A stretch of DNA of 30,504 nucleotides from Bacteroidales bacterium UBA3808 (GTDB lineage: Bacteria; Bacteroidota; Bacteroidia; Bacteroidales; Paludibacteraceae): positions 61,607 to 92,110 of the forward strand of contig DFEG01000026.1 in NCBI GenBank assembly GCA_002369075.1. The letters run 5' to 3'. Of this stretch, positions 24,811-30,325 are shown piece by piece; positions within the stretch are counted from its first letter, which is position 1; each line of letters begins with the position of its first letter. A program made the position numbers and the translations under genes. The notes under the pieces are model-generated. The model was not told the DNA's origin and did not search any database. It saw only the letters and a program-made list of their open reading frames with translations.

Positions 24811-24887
24811 CCTTCCCCCGACCCCCTCTGAGAGGGGGTCGGGGGGTGTCTTATCTCCTCCCCTTTAGGGGAGGCCGGGTGGGGTCT
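24811..24887. repeat. Intergenic palindromic GC-rich repeats
   Basis: Two elements side by side. The first is a perfect palindrome with 15-base arms (24815-24829 and 24831-24845) around a single G. The second has CCTCCCC-TTTA-GGGGAGG (24857-24874) followed by a G-rich tail GGGTGGGGT. The second is the same type as the copies inside the FAH-like and glycosyltransferase genes. Confidence 0.8.
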
Positions 24888-24893
24888 GTCGGG

Positions 24894-25268
24894 TTACTGC
24901 CTGTCATACTCTGCGCCACAAACTTTCCAGAGGTACGCGCGCATGGTGCGTTTGCCGCCGGCGAGGTCTTTCTGCGCGGCGAAATCCGCCTGGTCCTGGG
25001 AGATCTTGTTCAGGTCCTTGGCGCGGGCGCTGACCAGTGCCTGCACCTCGGTGAAGCGGGTGCGGGCGGACAACTCTTTGGAGGAGATGTTGGTACGCGG
25101 CTTGGGCGCCTCGCGGAGGTAGAGACGGTTGCAGGCATTGCTCTCGGTCGGCGCCACGCGGTGGGTGGCGAGCAGCATCTTCTCGCAGCTGTGCTGACCG
25201 TTCTTACTGGGTTTGGATAATGCGCCGGACACATGATCAATTCCGGCTGAATAAACTACTTTTGCCAT
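24894..25268 (-). CDS. Small island protein A, unknown function
   Basis: A 124-residue basic protein starting MAKVVYSAG; an ATG nine codons upstream (25295) is possible. I do not know the family. The second half (SSKELSARTRFTEVQALV to QKDLAGGKRTMRAYLW) looks like the second half of island protein B: S-x2-EL, R-x-F, then F-x2-QK, G and RxY[LM]. There is no signal peptide or membrane segment. It is the last gene of the island, before the tandem terminators. Confidence 0.6.
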   Translation of the reverse strand: MAKVVYSAGIDHVSGALSKPSKNGQHSCEKMLLATHRVAPTESNACNRLYLREAPKPRTNISSKELSARTRFTEVQALVSARAKDLNKISQDQADFAAQKDLAGGKRTMRAYLWKVCGAEYDRQ

Positions 25269-25339
25269 TTCATTAAGATTTAGATTGTTTAACATTTGAT
25301 TTAGGTTTGTTCTGTGCGCCCACTTGGCAGCTCTCTGAG

Positions 25340-25450
25340 CGCGAGTTTTCTCCCTTAGGTCATGCTCTCGCGGTTAGTACCGCGAGTCTCTGTTTTCTGT
25401 CTAGTCCTCGCGGCTGTTTCCGCGAGCCTCTCATCGGCTTTCCGGATGAG
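25340..25450. repeat. Three hairpins in a row between island genes A and B
   Basis: CTCGCGG-6nt-CCGCGAG at 25367-25386, the same 7-bp arms again at 25407-25426, and CTCATCGG-CTTT-CCGGATGAG at 25430-25450 (one bulge). The word CGCGAG recurs at 25340, 25381 and 25421, a period of 40-41 bp. This fills the roughly 200-bp gap, and I see no gene in it. Confidence 0.7.
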
Positions 25451-25495
25451 CGTAGCGGTCTGGATTATCCGGATTCTCCAGCCGCCACGTCCGCC

Positions 25496-25798
25496 TTACG
25501 CGAGTTTCGCGTATTCCTGTGCGAACATGTACCCGCGCAACGAACCGTATTTCTTCTGGTTCTTGAACGCCGTCTCGTAAGCCGTTACCTGCTCCTCGGT
25601 CAGAGCTTTCACAGCGGCTGCTGTCTGACGGAACTTCTCCTGACGAGCCAACTCTTGCTCGCTGAACGGTTTGGTGCGAAGGTTGCAGATCTTACCCGTG
25701 TACAGGGTGCCGCCTTTCTTCGCGAAATACACATCGCTGTGTTCACAGATCTTGCCGCTGTACGACTTGACCATCTCAATTGGAACATACTTTGCCAT
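25496..25798 (-). CDS. Small island protein B, unknown function
   Basis: A 100-residue basic protein. Residues 13-45 (YSGKI to KICNLRT) look like a small beta-rich module, followed by helices (SEQELARQEKFRQTAAAVKAL and onward). The pattern resembles small Bacteroidetes proteins with a G-rich beta part and a QxxxRxxF helix. It is probably a distant paralogue of island protein A. Transcription likely comes from the promoter at 26043-26050 through a 230-nt structured leader. No known function. Confidence 0.6.
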   Translation of the reverse strand: MAKYVPIEMVKSYSGKICEHSDVYFAKKGGTLYTGKICNLRTKPFSEQELARQEKFRQTAAAVKALTEEQVTAYETAFKNQKKYGSLRGYMFAQEYAKLA

Positions 25799-26016
25799 AG
25801 TTGTTTAGGTTTGGTTTTGCGACCGCCCATATGTCCGCTACTTTCGTATCGACCATACATGGGCGATCTGGTTAATAAATATTGTTCTGTTCTCGGCGGT
25901 ATTCCGCCGTTTCGCCTATTAGTGCCTATTAGTGCCTATTCCGGTCTATTCAATCTCCTTGCCGAACGCGGCAGCACCGGTTAAGCCGACCTTAAGCCGA
26001 GGTTAGCCATCAAAAA
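25799..26016 (-). promoter_or_regulatory. Long structured leader of island gene B
   Basis: No gene is visible. It contains CGCCCAT/ATGGGCG arms (25824-25830, 25859-25865), the hairpin CGGCGG-TATT-CCGCCG (25894-25909) and tandem CCTATTAGTG units near 25915-25940. TACTTTCGTAT (25839-25849) is matched by its exact reverse complement at 26051-26061, just outside the promoter. Confidence 0.5.
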
Positions 26017-26050
26017 CACCGGACCTTTTTCAAAATCCGGTGCAAAATTA
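26017..26050 (-). promoter_or_regulatory. Island promoter with inverted-repeat operator (copy 2)
   Basis: On the minus strand TAATTTTG (-7, 26043-26050) runs straight into CACCGGA-12nt-TCCGGTG (26017-26042). No TTG lies at the -33 position. The 14-mer TTTGCACCGGATTT (26033-26046) is identical to that in the promoter at 27444-27479. Confidence 0.65.
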
Positions 26051-26064
26051 ATACGAAAGTAACT

Positions 26065-26355
26065 TTAGTGTTCTTCCATGGGCGCAAATTTTTGCAAAAA
26101 ATCATATTTTCGCCGTTTCCTCGCCTGATTGAAGAACCATTTGACGATGCAGTAAACTCTTTCGGGGGTTATTTCGTGCTTCTCCGCCACCTGCCTTCGC
26201 GCCTCATGCGCCGAAGCACCCTTGTCCCGCGCAAGGAAGTAATCATCCACCACGGTTTGGTTCCGTACTTCTATCTGATGCCGTTTCTCCGACATCCGAA
26301 AATCATTCGGGTCCCGCACCAAGTACGGCACATCGTATAAAGGATATGCGCTCAT
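26065..26355 (-). CDS. Small HTH-like island protein
   Basis: A 96-residue basic protein, start taken at MSAYPLYDVP (26355). Residues about 39-75 (DYFLARDKGASAHEARRQVA and on) have the spacing of a helix-turn-helix: helix, EKHEITPERV turn and recognition helix, ending IVKWFFNQARKRRK. It is probably a DNA-binding protein or terminase-small-subunit-like protein. The 63-residue protein at 27522 has the same layout. An upstream ATG at 26412 would read through a 7-bp repeat array and seems less likely. Confidence 0.6.
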   Translation of the reverse strand: MSAYPLYDVPYLVRDPNDFRMSEKRHQIEVRNQTVVDDYFLARDKGASAHEARRQVAEKHEITPERVYCIVKWFFNQARKRRKYDFLQKFAPMEEH

Positions 26356-26402
26356 TTGAGATTTGAGATTTGATATTTGACATTTGATATTTGACATTTG
26401 AG
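26354..26402 (-). repeat. Seven copies of a 7-bp repeat in front of the HTH-like gene
   Basis: ATTTGAN seven times without interruption on the plus strand (N = G, G, T, C, T, C, G). It fills the junction between the stop of the 107-residue gene (26414) and the ATG at 26355. The ATG uses the first bases of the array. Confidence 0.85.
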
Positions 26403-26413
26403 AATTTTGCATT

Positions 26414-26737
26414 TTAGTTTTTAACGTAAATAACTTGATTGCCTGTCGGATTTGCCATCTTCCAGCCGTCCCGCTCTTCCGTTGTGCCGTATTTGGCGTA
26501 ATAGGCGGCGTAGCTTAACACTTGCTGTTTGGGCTGTCTTACCCGAAAATCCTGAATGAAGAAATACGGGTTGCGCCCTCGGTACGCGCCGTGTTTGCGG
26601 AGCCAAGCGATGATGGCTTGTTGTTTGTCCGGCGCACAGGCATCCCATTCAATTCGGGTAGCGTCCATGCGGTTCTCAAAATGTTCGTCCGGCTTAAACA
26701 ACGCCCAATAGGTCTCAAAGTCCGTTTTTAAGTCCAT
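26414..26737 (-). CDS. Small island protein, unknown function (107 aa)
   Basis: A 107-residue protein rich in aromatic residues: W11, W30, W45, then YRGRNPYFFIQDF and SYAAYYAKYG. Composition and pattern are those of a small folded protein. The segment AIIAWLRKHGAYRGRNPYFF reminds me of small phage or plasmid replication accessory proteins, but I cannot name a family. There is no membrane segment or signal peptide. It lies downstream of the 184-bp inverted-repeat element. Confidence 0.6.
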   Translation of the reverse strand: MDLKTDFETYWALFKPDEHFENRMDATRIEWDACAPDKQQAIIAWLRKHGAYRGRNPYFFIQDFRVRQPKQQVLSYAAYYAKYGTTEERDGWKMANPTGNQVIYVKN

Positions 26738-26752
26738 AATAAAGATTTTTTT

Positions 26753-26936
26753 GTTTCAGTCCCCTGCATGTCTGTCCCTGTCGCGCGAGCTACGGCTCAG
26801 AACGATTCGCGATTACATCGCTCATATGATCTTTCGCCGTGCTCTCGCTCTCCCAAAATTAAAATTTCCGGGGACCCCATTTGTTGGGGGATTATAGGGG
26901 GACTATACAAGGACAGACATACAAGAGGACTGAAAC
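26753..26936 (-). repeat. 184-bp element with about 25-bp terminal inverted repeats, structured interior
   Basis: Left arm 26753-26777 and right arm 26911-26936 are reverse complements apart from a short unpaired stretch. GTTTCAGTCC and ATGTCTGTCC match exactly, 10 of 10 each. Inside are GAGC-TACG-GCTC (26787-26798), GCGAT-TAC-ATCGC (26809-26821) and CCCC-7nt-GGGG (26875-26889). There is no open frame with protein features, so it could be a small transposable element or a structured RNA. Confidence 0.65.
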
Positions 26937-26986
26937 AAAACATTTTTCTTTTTATTCTTTTTTGGTTCTTTTTTCTTTTTGTTCTT

Positions 26987-27394
26987 TTAGCCTGCGAACG
27001 CGATGCGGAACGCATGCTTGATACTCTCGGACTCGGGATGGTCTTTCTCGAGTTTCTCCGCAGTGCGTTTGAGATCCGCACGGAGGTTCTTCAGCTCTGC
27101 CGCCATCTTCTCCTGCAGCGCCAACTGCTGCATGTAAATAGCGTGATTGGGGTCGGAGGTCACGGCAGGGTTGGTGTTCTTCTCCCACGTGAACGATTTG
27201 GGACGGCTGACGACGATCTTGAAACCGTGGTACCCGATGGTGCCGGTGAAGTCGGACGGTAGCCCCTGCTCTTTGATGAGGGCTTTGACGGCTTGCTCCA
27301 CCTGGGGACGGAGAGCTTTGAGGCTCGCCTCGGATTCGTTACATGCTACCTGTGCAGCGAAAAATTGATCCAATACTTCATAATTGGTTTGCAT
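26987..27394 (-). CDS. Small island protein with C-terminal coiled coil (135 aa)
   Basis: A 135-residue protein. Residues 1-45 are helical (ending AVKALIKEQGL), 50-65 look like a small beta part (GTIGYHGFKIVVSR), and 85-125 form a charged coiled coil (LQEKMAAELKNLRADLKRTA and onward). The plan is that of small phage-type DNA-metabolism accessory proteins, but this is a resemblance only. It is expressed from the promoter with inverted-repeat operator at 27444-27479, leader about 70 nt. Confidence 0.6.
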   Translation of the reverse strand: MQTNYEVLDQFFAAQVACNESEASLKALRPQVEQAVKALIKEQGLPSDFTGTIGYHGFKIVVSRPKSFTWEKNTNPAVTSDPNHAIYMQQLALQEKMAAELKNLRADLKRTAEKLEKDHPESESIKHAFRIAFAG

Positions 27395-27443
27395 AATAGT
27401 AAAAAGTTTTTAGTTGATCTTCTGGTGCCTGCAATAAACAAAT

Positions 27444-27479
27444 GCACCGGACTCCATTTTGAAATCCGGTGCAAAGGTA
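27444..27479 (-). promoter_or_regulatory. Island promoter with inverted-repeat operator (copy 1)
   Basis: Minus strand TACCTTTG (-7, 27472-27479) merges with GCACCGGA-13nt-TCCGGTGC (27444-27472), perfect 8-bp arms. The usual TTG at a 20-nt gap is absent; a TTTG lies only 17 nt away. It shares the 14-mer TTTGCACCGGATTT with copy 2. Confidence 0.65.
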
Positions 27480-27521
27480 CGGCTAATTCAGTTAATCAAA
27501 GGATGGTCTATATCCTTAGAT

Positions 27522-27713
27522 TTAATTAATTTTTTTATCGTGCGTATGCATCGCGCGGAGCACAATCTGCTTGATGGTCGTGTCGGATAGGTAAAATTCG
27601 TCTCCGATTTGCAGATAGATGGTTTGATACTGCTTGCCGGTCACGATCAGTTCGTTGAAACGGGCGAAGATGGCTTTGTCTCTCCGCGCTCTGAGTTCTT
27701 GGTCTCTGTTCAT
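27522..27713 (-). CDS. 63-residue HTH-like protein, possible island regulator
   Basis: A small basic protein: a charged first helix (RDQELRARRDKAIFARFNEL), then YQTIYLQIGDEFYLSDTTIK, which has the spacing of a helix-turn-helix (IGDEF helix, YLSD turn, TTIKQIVLRA recognition helix). It may regulate the island or be a terminase-small-subunit-like protein. Its start codon lies inside one arm of a perfect 12-bp inverted repeat whose other arm overlaps the -7 box, suggesting self-control. It is the first gene of the island, divergent to the ATPase. Confidence 0.65.
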   Translation of the reverse strand: MNRDQELRARRDKAIFARFNELIVTGKQYQTIYLQIGDEFYLSDTTIKQIVLRAMHTHDKKIN

Positions 27714-27775
27714 AAGTGTTAACTTTTATTCGGTTTCTGGCACTATCGCCATTGCCCGCAAAATTAACACTTATG
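27711..27775 (-). promoter_or_regulatory. 12-bp inverted repeat spanning -7 box and start codon
   Basis: CATAAGTGTTAA (27711-27722, containing the start codon of the 63-residue gene) and its exact reverse complement TTAACACTTATG (27764-27775). The minus-strand -7 box TAATTTTG is at 27759-27766. No TTG lies at -33. Confidence 0.65.
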
Positions 27776-27846
27776 AACTTTTGTTTGTGAAAATCGTATA
27801 GAAACGTTACAATTTTTCACTTTTTTGCATTTTTTTCTCCCAAAAG

Positions 27847-27877
27847 TTGCACAAATGAATAAAAAACAGTACCTTTG
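27847..27877 (+). promoter_or_regulatory. Promoter of the ATPase gene
   Basis: TTGCACAAATG from 27847 and TACCTTTG at 27870-27877, gap 20 nt. Confidence 0.78.
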
Positions 27878-27901
27878 CAGTCAAAATTATCCATTTTGTA
27901 A

Positions 27902-27917
27902 TTTACAAATTTGTAAA
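27902..27917. promoter_or_regulatory. 16-bp perfect palindrome in the ATPase leader
   Basis: TTTACAAATTTGTAAA equals its own reverse complement. It lies 25 nt after the -7 box and 12 nt before the ATG, a good place for a repressor. Confidence 0.5.
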
Positions 27918-27928
27918 AATCAATCACC

Positions 27929-29239
27929 ATGAAGTTCTACGGTAGGAATCAAGAGATTGAGCGGCTATTGGATTTAGACAATCAATCGTCGAAAACATCA
28001 GTATTCACATTGCTGGTTGGTCGCAGACGCACAGGAAAGACCACTTTGGTCAAACACGCCTTTAGCAATAAGACTTTGCTCTATTTCTTTGTGTCGCAAA
28101 AATCGGAGCAGTTATTATGTCGAGAATTACAACAGATAGTAGAAGCTACATTAGGTCTACATCTATATGGTCAGGCAAATAAGGTATCCGACATCCTACG
28201 CGAAGTGATGATTTTCAGTAAAGAGCATCAAGTCACATTCATGATTGACGAGTTCCAACGACTCTACGAAATCAATCCGAGCATCATGTCAGAAATACAA
28301 AATGTGTGGGATGGTGAGAAAGAGAGTGCACACATCCATCTGATAGCATGTGGCTCGGTCTATTCAATGATGCTCAAAATCTTCCGCGACAAGAAAGAGC
28401 CGCTTTTCGGCAGAGCTACGGCAGAACTTCGATTACTACCCTTCTCTACCGAATTACTCAAATCGATTCTCGCTGATTATAATCCACACTACACGCCGGA
28501 AGATTTGCTTACCCTCTATATGATTAGCGGAGGCGTAGCCAAATATGTTGAACTCTTGCTTGATGCAGGAGCAACTACCCATGAAGCCATGATTAATGCT
28601 GTCTGCCGGACCGGCTCTGTCTTTCTGTATGAGGGAACAGAACTACTCGTTGGTGAGTTCGGCAAACGCTATCAAGTGTATTTCAGTATTATGCAGCTGA
28701 TTGCAAACGGAATGACTACTCAGTCGCAAATAGACAGCGTCATCGGAGGCAACAACGGACGTTATCTGGCTACGCTGGAAGAGGAATACACACTCATTCG
28801 CAAAGTGCGGCCGATGTTTGCAAAACCCAACTCACAAGGAATCAAATATGCGCTGCATGACAATTTCTTGATGTTCTGGTTTCGTTTCATCGAATCCAAC
28901 CGCTCTGTCATCGAAATGGAGAAATATGATATTCTTAAGGATATTATTAATGATGGCTATTCGCAATTCAGCGGCATTATGTTAGAGCGGTATTTTCGTC
29001 AGAAATATAGTGAGCAACCACGAGTGACAGAAGTGGGTAATTGGTGGGATAAAAATAGTGAAAATGAGATAGATGTGATTGCAATAGAGAAACTGGATAA
29101 GCAAGTTATTGTTGCCGAATCTAAACGCAATGCTGCGAAGATTGACCTAAAAGCATTGGAAGAAAAATTTGCACAGCTCCGTCCTCATTTCCGTGGCTAC
29201 GCCATTCACTTTATCCCGCTCAGTCTTAACGACATGTAA
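27929..29239 (+). CDS. DUF234/archaeal-type ATPase with nuclease-like C-terminus
   Basis: A 436-residue STAND-like P-loop ATPase. Walker A is GRRRTGKTTL (31-40), Walker B FMIDEF (104-109), and ACGSVYSMM a sensor-like segment. A winged-helix part (about 245-300) is followed by the C-terminal DUF234 domain. That domain has E380-I-D382 and E397-S-K399, the layout of a PD-(D/E)xK nuclease core. Family members are common beside mobile DNA; cellular role is unknown. It has its own promoter and palindromic leader. Codon use is more AT-rich than in the neighbouring housekeeping genes, which hints at transfer. Confidence 0.88.
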   Translation: MKFYGRNQEIERLLDLDNQSSKTSVFTLLVGRRRTGKTTLVKHAFSNKTLLYFFVSQKSEQLLCRELQQIVEATLGLHLYGQANKVSDILREVMIFSKEHQVTFMIDEFQRLYEINPSIMSEIQNVWDGEKESAHIHLIACGSVYSMMLKIFRDKKEPLFGRATAELRLLPFSTELLKSILADYNPHYTPEDLLTLYMISGGVAKYVELLLDAGATTHEAMINAVCRTGSVFLYEGTELLVGEFGKRYQVYFSIMQLIANGMTTQSQIDSVIGGNNGRYLATLEEEYTLIRKVRPMFAKPNSQGIKYALHDNFLMFWFRFIESNRSVIEMEKYDILKDIINDGYSQFSGIMLERYFRQKYSEQPRVTEVGNWWDKNSENEIDVIAIEKLDKQVIVAESKRNAAKIDLKALEEKFAQLRPHFRGYAIHFIPLSLNDM

Positions 29240-29305
29240 TTCCCACTCTTAACAGTACCTTTACAATAACAACTGAAACAATGGATTGAAGAAAGAATAT
29301 GATGA

Positions 29306-30226
29306 TCACCCCAAAATCCGCCTTTTCATCATCACGAGTGAGTTGACGATCTCGCGGGTGATGGACCAATCTCGCCAGCCACCGCTTTTCTTACCGTCCT
29401 GCCAACTACCTGCGAAATAATGAATGGAGTACGTGTTCTCCGATTTGCGCATCACGCGAGTTGAGGTTATCGGCGAGAAATAATCATGGGTATAGATACG
29501 CAATCCCCACTCTCCTATGTACTGGATATGTTTCCAATACTTTTCCTTACTTATTCCTTCATTCTTTAATTCTCGCATCATCACAGCCCCCATCCGCTCC
29601 ACATTGGTCGTCATATCCAATGAGCCATCCGTTTTGAGGAACTCTATTCCGTCATATAACGCCAACATATCTTTCACCCACCGGCAATGCGGTTCACAGC
29701 CCATAACGCAGGTTCCGGGTAGATGTGCTTTCGATTCCTCGAATCCGATAAAAGCCGTATCATTTAGTAGGGGTTCATACGATTTGAGCACCGTTACATC
29801 CGTATCAAGATATACTCCTCCAAACTGCTCCAGCGCCCATAGCCGCACATAATCGGAGACGAACGCAAATTTTCGAGCCTCGTACGCCTGCTTTACATAT
29901 ACCGGCATATGCTCCAACCAACTATGTGTATCATGCGATTGAACAGAGAGCTGTTTTAAAGTCCTTCCTTTTACGGGTGAAGAGCTCTGCTCGATCGGAC
30001 TGCCGGTGGCCGTCCGTAGAACATTGTCGAGGTTAGGCTGCTCTCCCTTCCCTTTAGGGAAAGGGTTGGGGTTAGGCTGGTTCAGTGCTCGGCAAAGCGT
30101 CGTCTCGTTCCACTCGTGGAACTCCCAATCGGGCATATGCTCTTTCCACGAAGCGATGCATCGCTCCGCGAGGGGCAGCAATGGAGCGCCGCCAAGCCAA
30201 CAATAATGTATTATTTTCGGAATCAT
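29306..30226 (-). CDS. DXD-type glycosyltransferase (GT32/OCH1-like) with a repeat-derived insertion
   Basis: A 306-residue sugar transferase of the Gly_transf_sug group. It starts IPKIIHYCWLGG, has FVSDYVRLWALEQFGGVYLD and the metal/nucleotide-sugar DXD motif DTD at 141-143. Family members run directly from EWNE to the YVKQAYEARKFAFVSDY segment; here about 60 extra residues (45-104) intervene. Part of these (QPNPNPFPKGKGEQPN) is encoded by the palindromic repeat. Start at 30226 is set by the promoter, whose -7 box ends at 30231. It likely makes capsule or O-antigen. Whether the enzyme is still active is open. Confidence 0.88.
   Translation of the reverse strand: MIPKIIHYCWLGGAPLLPLAERCIASWKEHMPDWEFHEWNETTLCRALNQPNPNPFPKGKGEQPNLDNVLRTATGSPIEQSSSPVKGRTLKQLSVQSHDTHSWLEHMPVYVKQAYEARKFAFVSDYVRLWALEQFGGVYLDTDVTVLKSYEPLLNDTAFIGFEESKAHLPGTCVMGCEPHCRWVKDMLALYDGIEFLKTDGSLDMTTNVERMGAVMMRELKNEGISKEKYWKHIQYIGEWGLRIYTHDYFSPITSTRVMRKSENTYSIHYFAGSWQDGKKSGGWRDWSITREIVNSLVMMKRRILG
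30031..30079 (+). repeat. Palindromic GC-rich repeat in the glycosyltransferase gene, with 10-bp direct repeats
   Basis: The core CTCCCTTCCCTTTAGGGA (from 30043), then a G-rich tail, is flanked by identical copies of GGTTAGGCTG at 30031-30040 and 30070-30079. The host reading frame is kept. Confidence 0.8.
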
Positions 30227-30230
30227 GCTG

Positions 30231-30261
30231 CAAAGGTACAACAAAAAAATGACATACGCAA
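30231..30261 (-). promoter_or_regulatory. Promoter of the glycosyltransferase gene, probably leaderless
   Basis: Minus strand TTGCGTATGTC and, after 20 nt, TACCTTTG (30231-30238). The ATG (30224-30226) is only 4 bases past the -7 box, about where transcription should start. Confidence 0.75.
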
Positions 30262-30325
30262 GAAGATATGTCATTTTTGAAATTTATTTGAGTTTTATCT
30301 CCCGATTTATGCAGTTTGCAAATTT

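Noticed and set aside
25307..25984. 225-codon plus-strand open frame across island spacer and gene B
   Set aside because: It crosses three hairpins and has low-quality composition. Gene B on the other strand has a better start, basic-helical sequence and a likely paralogue. I keep some doubt.
26354..26402. CRISPR-like array
   Set aside because: Units are 7 bp with no spacers; it is a simple tandem repeat. No cas genes lie in the window.
26768..27262. 164-codon plus-strand frame over the 184-bp element and the coiled-coil gene
   Set aside because: It includes a run of Phe and Leu from T-rich DNA and no domain; the minus-strand gene is better supported.
24894..27713. Integron cassette array
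   Set aside because: Small same-direction genes with palindromic spacers fit at first sight, but the spacers do not share an attC-like core (RYYYAAC/GTTRRRY) or a common sequence, and no integrase is visible.
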